A stretch of DNA of 50,769 nucleotides, from positions 1 through 50,769 of the IMG/VR virus record IMGVR_UViG_3300029267_003325, one strand, 5' to 3'. The stretch's first letter is position 1. Each line of letters starts with the position of its first letter. Positions 44,350-50,769 of this stretch are shown piece by piece. A program made the position numbers and the translations under genes. The notes beneath the pieces were generated by a model. The model did not search any database. It was not told the DNA's origin and saw nothing but the letters and a program-made list of their open reading frames with translations. The DNA comes from a virus.

Positions 44350-44378
44350 GCACGATAACATTGCCCATGTTATCGTGC
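44350..44378 (+). promoter_or_regulatory. 12-bp inverted repeat between terminator and promoter
   Basis: GCACGATAACAT and ATGTTATCGTGC are perfectly inverted around TGCCC. It lies 30 bases upstream of a sigma70 promoter, so it might be an operator. It has no T-run, so it is not a terminator. Preceded by CTATAAATGG. Confidence 0.6.
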
Positions 44379-44409
44379 AAAACAATGTTACACCCCCCCC
44401 TGGAGGTAC

Positions 44410-44438
44410 TTTACAAAAAAGTCCCTGTAGACTATAAT
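44410..44438 (+). promoter_or_regulatory. Sigma70-type promoter
   Basis: TTTACA (44410-44415), a 17-base spacer and TATAAT (44433-44438). One mismatch at most from consensus and ideal spacing. It should be recognised by the host RNA polymerase and would start at about 44445, before the ATG at 44466. This suggests early expression of the following genes. A CTAAATAG element (44447) follows, so late expression may add to it. Confidence 0.85.
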
Positions 44439-44465
44439 GATTTTGTCTAAATAGGGAAAAAGAAC

Positions 44466-44651
44466 ATGGGTTTTTTCGTGGCATATCCGTCTTTTGATGA
44501 GGATGATAAAAGAATCGAAGACTGCGATATAACCTCTTGGCCTTGGGAAGAAACAGAATATGAAACTTTCGAGGCGGCCAAAAAAGAGTGCGATAAAATC
44601 AACAAGCGTGCAGGCAAAGTTGTGTGTCTTGTTGTAAGAGTAGGAGGCTAG
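44466..44651 (+). CDS. Small acidic protein
   Basis: A 61-residue protein, MGFFVAYPSFDEDDKRIEDC, then TFEAAKKECDKINKRAGKVV. First gene after the sigma70 promoter. The pattern strand-helix-strand is compact. Function unknown. The next gene starts directly after its stop. Confidence 0.72.
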   Translation: MGFFVAYPSFDEDDKRIEDCDITSWPWEETEYETFEAAKKECDKINKRAGKVVCLVVRVGG

Positions 44652-45479
44652 ATGAGTTTTCAAAAATATTTGATAGAAGCAGGCTTCGCAAGAGCCCGAC
44701 GAATTATGATGGGTGATGTGCCCCACATCAACACAGTGGGTATCATGACGGCACACAATCCAGCATATCGTGATGAATTTGCGGACGACAGCAACAAGGA
44801 AAGAAACCGACATTTGTGGGATCACTTGCGTACTGCGGGTTACGGTCCTGCCAAAATGAAAGGCAAGTACGGTCGATGGGAAGATTCATTTTTAATTCCC
44901 CATATCACGAAAGATGATATCATTACCTTAGGAAGACGCTATGGTCAAGAGGCGGTGATTTGGGGGGAAAAGAAGATTGATGATAATGGCAACCCGTATT
45001 TTCTTTTTCATTGGGTCGGTTTTGATGAGGAGGGGAATGCCTCAATCAATCCCGCCGACTCAAAACCCGTCAGTCTTTCAAGTTTTGCAGACATCCAAAA
45101 GAGAAAAGACTTTTTCAGCCAGATCGGTAGTAGAAAATTCATCATTCCGTTCGATCCTGACAAATATGCAGGAGCAAAGCCTGGAGAGAAGTATGGTACG
45201 ATTAAGTTACCGACTCCTGAAGAAGAGGACGAGGAACGCAAGAAGGTCGAATCGCATATTCCGTTGTTTGAAAATCCCTTTTTCGATCTAATTCCTTCTT
45301 CAGGCCCCGAGGTAACTTATTTTCGTGAGAAACTGCCTCAAGACGATGAGGTTCAAGAACTTCTGGCCGAGATCGATAAGCGACATGAGCGAATGCTGGT
45401 AACCGAATACAAAAGTTGCTGGATTGCCCGTTGTGGAATGCAGAACGCTTTAAAAAAGCTCGTAGAAAGACTGACATGA
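44652..45479 (+). CDS. DUF3293-like protein with capsid-targeting-like start
   Basis: A 275-residue protein. MSFQKYLIEAGFARA at the start fits the F-x-x-[WY]-L tag and L-I-E cleavage motif of the other packaged proteins. Then VGIMTAHNPAYRDEFADDSN, ERNRHLWDHLRTAGYGPAKM, WEDSFLIPHITKDDIITLGR and YGQEAVIWGE match the DUF3293 pattern (T-A-x-N-P, E-S). The function of DUF3293 is not known. The C-terminus adds a large acidic and basic region. If packaged, it would be injected with the DNA. Confidence 0.7.
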   Translation: MSFQKYLIEAGFARARRIMMGDVPHINTVGIMTAHNPAYRDEFADDSNKERNRHLWDHLRTAGYGPAKMKGKYGRWEDSFLIPHITKDDIITLGRRYGQEAVIWGEKKIDDNGNPYFLFHWVGFDEEGNASINPADSKPVSLSSFADIQKRKDFFSQIGSRKFIIPFDPDKYAGAKPGEKYGTIKLPTPEEEDEERKKVESHIPLFENPFFDLIPSSGPEVTYFREKLPQDDEVQELLAEIDKRHERMLVTEYKSCWIARCGMQNALKKLVERLT

Positions 45480-45793
45480 GCGACGACTATCTCAAACGGA
45501 TCACCACAGCCGACGAGGCTCCCGACATGGAGAGGGACGAGCCTAATGTCAGGCGAAAGATCGGCAACATCGAGCTTCGTTACGACAGCGAAGGAGAGAT
45601 TGACGAAATCCTCTTGTCTGTCAAGGGCGAGTGTGTGTTTCATATGGAGAGAATGGACAAAAGCTTTTGGTGGTCTGCACTATACGACGATGAAAACGGC
45701 TTCTGTCTCCATATCAACATGACATCGGATGATAAGTGTCGTCTGCCTGTCCCGGTTTTAGCGAATTGGCCCGACGAAGAGTCTTCCGAATGA
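45476..45793 (+). CDS. Hypothetical acidic protein
   Basis: A 105-residue protein, coupled by ATGA. IGNIELRYDSEGEIDEILLS and ENGFCLHINMTSDD suggest an all-beta domain. No family recognised. Overlaps the AAA+ gene start by four bases. Confidence 0.7.
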   Translation: MSDDYLKRITTADEAPDMERDEPNVRRKIGNIELRYDSEGEIDEILLSVKGECVFHMERMDKSFWWSALYDDENGFCLHINMTSDDKCRLPVPVLANWPDEESSE

Positions 45794-47559
45794 CCTATCA
45801 ATTCTACAAGAAATTCGCCCGAATCATTAACGCTCGGCAAAGCCGCAGTGTAATTTTATGTGGCAATGTGTATGATCTCTTTCGCCATGAGGGGACGTAT
45901 TTGCCCCTTATAGATTTCTTGTTGAAGAAGATAGAGCATCCGAATATCATGCAAGTGGTCTATGAACTTAACGGGCCCATTCGCATCGAAGACAAGCAAA
46001 TGCTGAAGGAAGCATATATTGCGGGCAAGGCTGGGAAATCCGCGAATGACATCGCCATTGAAAACAGCCTTAGGAAGTTGCCGCCTAAAGTAGATCTGCT
46101 TAAGTTCTTAGATGATGAATTTGAGAGTCTGCTTCGGGAGTGCCAAGGTAATGCCACTTTGGCACTCCAATTTCTTCGTCAATTGACCACGCTCTCCAGG
46201 AAATATTTGCGAAACAAGGTAGGAGAGAAGGTAAACCTCGTCATCATCATTGAGGCGGCGGATATGCTGTTGCCTGCCGGAAAAGACATTGCTTCTTTGA
46301 ACGAGGTTGATCGAAGACGCATCTCCATCGTGCAGGATTGGTTTTCTGATCCCCAGTTCTGTGCTGGAGGGGATGCTGTGTGTTTGATCGCAGAATCGAG
46401 GAGCTTGATACATTCCAGGGTTTCTCGTCTGCCCCAAGTGCTTTCGGTTGAAATCCCTTCGCCCAACACGTCTGAAAGACAGGCTTTCATTGATTGGTTT
46501 GACTATGAAGTAGATCCATCCATAGCGAAACTGACGGCGGGTCTATCTCTTCATGCGGTTCAACAATTGTTGGCTGGTGCGAAATATTCGGGTACACCCA
46601 TTACTCCCGATCTCCTTGTAGACAAGGTGGAAGAATACATCAAGGGACAGGTGGGAGATGATGTTGTTGAGTTCAAAAAGCCCGATCACAGCCTTACGGA
46701 CATTGTGGGTTTTTCACACCTGAAAAAGTTCTTGCAAGAAGAATTGATTCCTCGGTTCAAAGCGTCGGGAGAACACGCATTGCCGGGAGCGGCGGTAGCA
46801 GGACCAATCGGGAGTGGTAAGACATTTATTTTTGAGGCTGTAGCTGCGGAACTAGGTGTCCCTGTCCTGGTCTTGAAGAATATTCGTAGTCAGTGGTTTG
46901 GTCAAACCGATGTGATTTTTGAAAGATTGCGGCGAGTGCTAGAAGCTTTGGAGAAGGTGATTATCTTTGTCGATGAAGCTGACACGCAATTCGGAGGAGT
47001 GGGAGCAGAAACACATTCTACCGAACGTCGCCTTACCGGCAAGATTCAAGCAATGATGTCCGACCCTAAGCTGCGAGGTAAAGTCACTTGGCTCTTGATG
47101 ACCGCGAGGATCAATTTGCTATCTGCCGACATTCGCCGCCCTGGACGGGTTGGCGACTTAATTATCCCGATCCTAGATCCAGAGGGGAACGACCATGTAG
47201 ACTTTGTTGAATGGGTCCTATCGTCAGTTTGTGACAACTACGATTCCAAAGAGCGGTCACAGATCGCCTTCTTGACGAAGGGATATTCCGCTGCCGGTTT
47301 CGCCTCTCTGCGGTCGAACCTGTTGGCCAAAAAGAGTCTCTATCCTGATAGGTTCACTTTTGATATGATCGAAAAAGTGGTGGATGACCATATTCCCCCA
47401 GCCATCGGAAAAACCAGGGAATACCAAAGGCTTCAAGCTCTTTTGAATTGCACCCGGAAAAGTCTCTTGCCTGAGTCTGCACTTTTTGGTAACATTACCG
47501 AGGCCAAGCAGCAATGGGAGAAGCGAATTATAGAGTTGGAATCTGAGGGAATAAGGTAA
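45790..47559 (+). CDS. AAA+ ATPase with a degenerate first AAA domain
   Basis: A 589-residue protein. Residues about 20-270 resemble an AAA domain without Walker A; it keeps a Walker-B-like LVIIIEAADMLLP. The second domain (about 300-500) has AAVAGPIGSGKTFIFEAVAA (Walker A), VIIFVDEADTQFGG (Walker B) and IRRPGRVGDLI (likely arginine finger). This resembles Ycf46-like AAA ATPases. The family remodels or unfolds protein complexes; role in phage unknown. Start is ATGA-coupled. The next gene shares its stop. Confidence 0.85.
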   Translation: MTYQFYKKFARIINARQSRSVILCGNVYDLFRHEGTYLPLIDFLLKKIEHPNIMQVVYELNGPIRIEDKQMLKEAYIAGKAGKSANDIAIENSLRKLPPKVDLLKFLDDEFESLLRECQGNATLALQFLRQLTTLSRKYLRNKVGEKVNLVIIIEAADMLLPAGKDIASLNEVDRRRISIVQDWFSDPQFCAGGDAVCLIAESRSLIHSRVSRLPQVLSVEIPSPNTSERQAFIDWFDYEVDPSIAKLTAGLSLHAVQQLLAGAKYSGTPITPDLLVDKVEEYIKGQVGDDVVEFKKPDHSLTDIVGFSHLKKFLQEELIPRFKASGEHALPGAAVAGPIGSGKTFIFEAVAAELGVPVLVLKNIRSQWFGQTDVIFERLRRVLEALEKVIIFVDEADTQFGGVGAETHSTERRLTGKIQAMMSDPKLRGKVTWLLMTARINLLSADIRRPGRVGDLIIPILDPEGNDHVDFVEWVLSSVCDNYDSKERSQIAFLTKGYSAAGFASLRSNLLAKKSLYPDRFTFDMIEKVVDDHIPPAIGKTREYQRLQALLNCTRKSLLPESALFGNITEAKQQWEKRIIELESEGIR

Positions 47560-47900
47560 TGGATATCAAAAAATTCGAAAGATTTATGTCGGATGTGAAG
47601 AAAATTCTCTACGAATGTCAGGAGGGTGCCAGAGCTTTCGATGATGGGAAAACTTTGGCCGACAATCCGCATCAGATACCAACTCGGAAGGCTGCGGATT
47701 GGCAGCTTGGGTGGCTTGAGGCCAAGTATGCCAAAGAGTATTGGGAGGACCAAGCAGCAGAGTTTAATAAAATATTCGATGTGCCATTTGTCTTCTGGAC
47801 GTGTACCAATGGGTGTCGCGGTCGGGTAGAATGGAACGAAGAATGTACCGAGGCAGTTTGCCTTGAATGCGGAATGAAATCGACCGATGGAAGTAAATAG
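47559..47900 (+). CDS. Zinc-ribbon protein
   Basis: A 113-residue protein whose ATG overlaps the AAA+ stop. The N-terminal half is helical (KKFERFMSDVKKILYECQEG). The C-terminus, FWTCTNGCRGRVEWNEEC with AVCLECGMKS, is a zinc ribbon with C-x3-C and C-x2-C. It may be an adaptor for the ATPase, given coupling. This is inference. Confidence 0.72.
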   Translation: MDIKKFERFMSDVKKILYECQEGARAFDDGKTLADNPHQIPTRKAADWQLGWLEAKYAKEYWEDQAAEFNKIFDVPFVFWTCTNGCRGRVEWNEECTEAVCLECGMKSTDGSK

Positions 47901-47970
47901 TTGAGGAGATTTCTATGATAAGGACTAGAGCTAATTTCCGTTAGGTAATTTCACCTAATGGAGATTAAAT

Positions 47971-48198
47971 ATGAAGTCAGGATTTATGCGTTATCCTCGC
48001 ACGACACAAGAACGTCGTGCAAACAGCAGAGGAATGCGGCACGAATACAAAATCCGTGCCAGAAGAAACCAGAAGAATCTAGTGGAAGCCTGGGATGATA
48101 TTTGGAAACGTCCTCAAAGAAACTGGAAAAAACATAGGAGAACCCAGTACAAGGAGAAAAACCATGAAGAAGCACAAGAAAATACAAAGGAGGTCTGA
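47971..48198 (+). CDS. Small basic protein
   Basis: A 75-residue protein with GGAG before ATG. Very basic (RYPRTTQERRANSRGMRHEY, then RNWKKHRRTQYKEKNH), so likely to bind nucleic acid. A short stem (TTAGGT ... ACCTAA) lies upstream at about 47940-47957. Function unknown. Confidence 0.65.
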   Translation: MKSGFMRYPRTTQERRANSRGMRHEYKIRARRNQKNLVEAWDDIWKRPQRNWKKHRRTQYKEKNHEEAQENTKEV

Positions 48199-48203
48199 GA
48201 TCC

Positions 48204-48926
48204 ATGCGAAGAACTTGAACTGTCTTTAGCCTCACCGCAACCGAGATTATTCTCGAAATTAGAGCCGGTGAGGGGGGCGAAGATAGCAAACTCTTCGTCC
48301 ACGATTTGTTTGCCGCTTACGTCAAGTACGGCAATTCTCTTAAACTCAAGTCAGAGATCCTTGAGTCCTCCCACGGTAGCATAACTGCCAAATTCTGCGG
48401 AGATGGTGCGGGTAAAGCCTTCGTAAATGAAGGTGGCAAGCACACTATTCAAAGAATCCCACCCACTGAAAAGCGGGACCGTAGGCAAACTTCACAAGTA
48501 AGTGTGGCTGTTTTGCCCATGCCGCCCAGACGAGAGCGAAGTCTGTTGCCCGAGAGCGAGATCGATATCAAGTTCTCGGTCGGATCAGGTCCAGGTGGGC
48601 AGCATAAAAACCGAACGGAATCAGCCGTGACAATGGTTCACAGGCCGACCAAGATCAAGGTCTATTTGGATGGTGGTCGCTGTCAGCATAGAAATAAAGC
48701 TGACGCTCTGGAGATACTTTCTGCTAAGGTCAATCAGCATCACAATGCCCAGAAGGCCGCAGAAAGGAGTGCTGAAAGGAAACGGCAAGTTGATGGAGGA
48801 GGACGTGGGAATAAAATCCGCACGTACAACTACATCAAATCGCGAGCCGTGGATCATAGAACCGGCAAGAAGACCAAGAATGTCAAGGCCGTAATTGAGA
48901 AAGGTCGATTCGACCTTTTGATGTAA
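48204..48926 (+). CDS. RF1-like peptide chain release factor with in-frame UGA near the start
   Basis: A class I release factor. The frame reads ILEIRAGEGGEDSKLFVHDL (PCRF domain), GKHTIQRIPPTEKRDRRQTS with a P-x-T motif as in RF1, then VGSGPGGQHKNRTESAV with the GGQ catalytic motif. It would read UAA/UAG if the P-x-T holds. Domain 1 is missing. ATG 48204 has AAAGGAGG about ten bases upstream but TGA follows after four codons (48216), in the same frame as the body, which is open from 48219. An alternative canonical start (TTG 48306) would cut the PCRF motif. See findings. Confidence 0.7.
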
Positions 48927-48937
48927 TGACTGGATTT

Positions 48938-49030
48938 GGCCGGATTATGGCCGGATTCGTCAAAAATTTGGTTTTTAGCCGTGTTTATCAAGCCAAAAAG
49001 GCGGGATTCATGGCCGGATTTGGCCGGATT
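48938..49030 (+). repeat. GGCCGGATT short repeats
   Basis: GGCCGGATT occurs at 48938, 48949, 49012 and 49022, with a near copy at about 49000, in an intergenic region of about 150 bases. An open frame crosses it but reads as a repeat-derived shadow. This could be a binding array or a recombination scar. Confidence 0.75.
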
Positions 49031-49073
49031 CGGCTAAAATGCACTGGTATTGCATATTGGTCGGATTCTATAG

Positions 49074-49100
49074 GCCGCTCCCGGCAAAGCCGGGAGCGGC
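49074..49100 (+). terminator. Terminator-like hairpin 1
   Basis: GCCGCTCCCGGC-AAA-GCCGGGAGCGGC is a perfect 12-bp stem followed by TTTACATC, a weak T-run. It may be a backup terminator to the one at 49109. Confidence 0.75.
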
Positions 49101-49108
49101 TTTACATC

Positions 49109-49144
49109 AACCCCTTTTCGCCTACGGCGAAAAGGGGTTTTTTT
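49109..49144 (+). terminator. Intrinsic terminator 2
   Basis: CCCCTTTTCGCC-TAC-GGCGAAAAGGGG is a perfect 12-bp stem, extended by two A-T pairs and followed by seven T's. It ends the release-factor block, so the packaged-protein gene downstream needs its own promoter. Confidence 0.92.
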
Positions 49145-49155
49145 ATTTAACTCAT

Positions 49156-49167
49156 CTAAATAAATAC
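49156..49167 (+). promoter_or_regulatory. Late-promoter-like CTAAATAAATAC
   Basis: CTAAATAAATAC is directly followed by ATG 49168, after ACTCAT. It lies between a terminator and a packaged-protein gene, which is good evidence that it is a promoter. Confidence 0.72.
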
Positions 49168-50331
49168 ATGAGTGGTTTCAGAGAATGGCTATTGAAGGTT
49201 GAGGCGGCGGCTATTTCCCCCAATGTCAATATGCCTGGACATCTGCGACCTCTAGACATCTCAGTTTCCCGCAAGTGGTTGATGTCTAAACATGCTAAAG
49301 CTGGCGGCAATCCAAAACACACCTTCAAACGCAAGGTCAAGAGTGATAAGTTCTTCGACACTTTCTTTCCTGGCAAGGACATCCACATTACGGTCAAGGA
49401 TGATAACAATGCTAGTTTCTGGACACAAATGAATTTCGGCTATGAAGATAAAACGGGCTGGGATGCTTGGACAGACGCACGCAAAAAATTCGATCAAGGG
49501 TCTGATGTTGAGATTTCACTAATTGTTGATCTAGCTCCCATAGGAACCAAGCGAAGCGAAGAGGCCTATCTGGCCGGGTATACCGACTATGGAAACTATG
49601 GATTGTCTGACGAGGAAGAAAAACGCTATTTGCAGGGCAAGTATGATGCAACTCATTTTTATGCATACGGTGCTTCGGCCCCAGATCTTTCAAAGGCTCC
49701 AGTCTCCAGAGGGCATCCTTGGAATTGGAAGCCCTCAGATGGAACCATAGTGCCTTCCCACTGGCGAAATGCCGTCCAACCTGCACTTAATACAATTTTA
49801 GATGAAGAACTACGACGCAAGTATCCTCCTAAGTTAGTTGCTTATATTCGCAAAAAGATCGTCAGTTCAAGTAGTTACCGCTACCCAAGCCTTGCAGACA
49901 TGCAGAACAAGAAGTATGAATTTGTGAACGAAATCGAAAAACGGGTTCTACATTACGGGGAAAATCTCGGAATAGATGGAGCCAGGGAAATTATTAGGAA
50001 ATTTATCGACACGCAATTAGGCAATATCTTAGATCGACATGACGATGAGTTGCGTGGCGACATTGAGCATTTACGAAAAACACACGACAGCGTATCAAAA
50101 CAACCCCCCCGAGATCCAGAGAAGACTCGACACATATCTGGGTGGGGCCATAGCAGGGACGTGACGGCTCAAGAAGATTGGGAAGATTATGTGGCATATT
50201 TGGCACGACGAATGCGTGGGGCAGAACGAAGGCTAAAAGGCTGGAAAAAACGATATGATTTGCGACGACAACCTCAGTTGCCCTTTGGTTCTTCCCCTGC
50301 CACATCGTATGACTTTGTTAAGGAAGAGTAG
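49168..50331 (+). CDS. Large protein with capsid-targeting-like N-terminus
   Basis: A 387-residue protein. MSGFREWLLKVEAAAISPNV carries the F-x-x-W-L tag, with a probable cleavage after Glu 12. ATG 49168 is chosen since the tag begins there and the promoter element abuts it; an in-frame start at 49039 would run through two terminators. The body is charged, with beta-like VKDDNNASFWTQMNFGYEDK and SEEAYLAGYTDYGNYGLSDE and a helical C-terminus. No known family. Likely an internal head protein. Confidence 0.78.
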   Translation: MSGFREWLLKVEAAAISPNVNMPGHLRPLDISVSRKWLMSKHAKAGGNPKHTFKRKVKSDKFFDTFFPGKDIHITVKDDNNASFWTQMNFGYEDKTGWDAWTDARKKFDQGSDVEISLIVDLAPIGTKRSEEAYLAGYTDYGNYGLSDEEEKRYLQGKYDATHFYAYGASAPDLSKAPVSRGHPWNWKPSDGTIVPSHWRNAVQPALNTILDEELRRKYPPKLVAYIRKKIVSSSSYRYPSLADMQNKKYEFVNEIEKRVLHYGENLGIDGAREIIRKFIDTQLGNILDRHDDELRGDIEHLRKTHDSVSKQPPRDPEKTRHISGWGHSRDVTAQEDWEDYVAYLARRMRGAERRLKGWKKRYDLRRQPQLPFGSSPATSYDFVKEE

Positions 50332-50467
50332 GATATGGAATCAAAAGTTAGCCAACAGATTATCCCAAAATTCTGGATTTAGGTTGTTGGGGTCAAATAC
50401 CACAACTGTCCCAGGTTCAAAAGTTTTCATCATTGACAGGTTCGATGGTATATCCTTCATATTCTAG

Positions 50468-50632
50468 GGCTCGCATCCAAGAACCTCAGGCGAGATATTC
50501 AAGTGTCAGAGTTGTGGTCATACTGATAATGCTGATGTTAATGCAGCCAAGAATATACTTGACCGATTTCTCACCGGACCCTACGGTGCCGGTTTCAAAC
50601 CTGAAAATCCAGAGTATCTTTGCGTTTTATGA
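50468..50632 (+). pseudogene. C-terminal remnant of a TnpB
   Basis: The frame ending at TGA 50632 reads IFKCQSCGHTDNADVNAAKN, the last zinc knuckle and the D-x-N-A-A catalytic motif of TnpB, then a C-terminal tail. The upstream part is missing (a stop at 50465). It is a decayed IS605/IS607-type element. Confidence 0.75.
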
Positions 50633-50651
50633 TCGGCGGCGTAAAACCCCT

Positions 50652-50720
50652 ACTTTTCTATAGAATAGAAAAGTTTGGTCGCAAAGCGAGTGAGCGAAGC
50701 GAACGAGTCTGCGACCAAAC
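50652..50720 (+). other. Right-end hairpins of the TnpB remnant
   Basis: ACTTTTCTAT/ATAGAAAAGT (10 bp, 50652-50674) and GTTTGGTCGCA/TGCGACCAAAC (11 bp, 50673-50720) lie after the TnpB remnant. The loop GCGAGTGAGCGAAGCGAACG is typical of TnpB guide scaffolds and element ends. Confidence 0.65.
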
Positions 50721-50769
50721 CTCTTTAGGGTAGCGGGATGTAAGCCGCCTAAATGGAAATTACATCTTA

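Noticed and set aside
48926-49150. Frame of 74 codons after the release factor gene
   Set aside because: It consists of translated GGCCGGATT repeats and two terminator stems, with no ribosome site.
1-50769. Recoded stop codons
   Set aside because: TAA, TAG and TGA all end genes cleanly, often in ATGA overlaps; the single in-frame UGA and UAA cases are local.

Overview
The window looks like part of a large lytic phage genome of the T4-like type. Genes are short, tightly packed and often overlap by ATGA or GTGA. About 20 tRNA genes are scattered among them, and there are several free-standing homing-type endonucleases. Virion-related hints are six proteins with a T4-like capsid-targeting N-terminus, two tail-tube-like paralogues and a CTAAATA element just upstream of many start codons, which resembles a T4-type late promoter. 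The host is unknown. Three RR-type (Tat-like) signal peptides and an HNH family common in bacterial chromosomes would fit a Gram-negative, perhaps planctomycete-like, host, but this is inference. All three stop codons are used, so the standard code applies.

Layout. 1-8.1 kb: small hypotheticals, three Tat-signal proteins, a sulfotransferase and a GT4 glycosyltransferase. 8.3-13.7 kb: tRNAs (Arg, Met, Val, Asp, Ala) alternating with endonucleases, around a two-gene RNA-repair cassette (nucleotidyltransferase and RNA ligase). 13.8-16.7 kb: a GH57 glycoside hydrolase, a small capsid-targeted protein and two tail-tube-like proteins on the minus strand. 16.8-17.7 kb: four tandem proline tRNAs and a frameshifted HNH gene. 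17.8-20.2 kb: an IS607-type element (serine recombinase, an extra gene, TnpB). 20.2-23.6 kb: a frameshifted fucosyltransferase-like gene, two Glu tRNAs, a secreted trypsin-like protease, a truncated sulfotransferase and a methyltransferase. 23.6-31 kb: Arg, Thr, Ala and Val tRNAs mixed with capsid-targeted proteins (one a HAD phosphatase), a GT9-like enzyme, an endonuclease VII-deoxyribosyltransferase fusion and a DUF2061 membrane protein. 31-38.6 kb: many small genes, an HhH DNA glycosylase-like protein, two tandem E2-like (VCFG) proteins and zinc-ribbon proteins. 38.6-44.3 kb: radical SAM enzyme, methyltransferase, a large two-domain glycosyltransferase, peptidyl-tRNA hydrolase 2 and an HNH protein, closed by a terminator. 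44.4-50.8 kb: a clear sigma70 promoter, a DUF3293-like packaged protein, an AAA+ ATPase, an RF1-like release factor with an in-frame UGA near its start, a packaged protein, and a TnpB remnant.

How it fits together. tRNAs, RNA ligase, nucleotidyltransferase, peptidyl-tRNA hydrolase and release factor form a phage-borne translation-maintenance set, which could counter host anticodon nucleases or codon-usage mismatch. Sulfotransferases and glycosyltransferases probably modify surface glycans or phage components. Proteins with the F-x-x-W-L N-terminus are probably packaged into the head and injected. The most notable observations are the paired changes at the tRNA elbow (positions 18-55 and 19-56), tRNA genes nested inside reading frames, endonucleases sitting directly downstream of tRNAs with hairpin leaders, and the combined packaging-tag and late-promoter signature.
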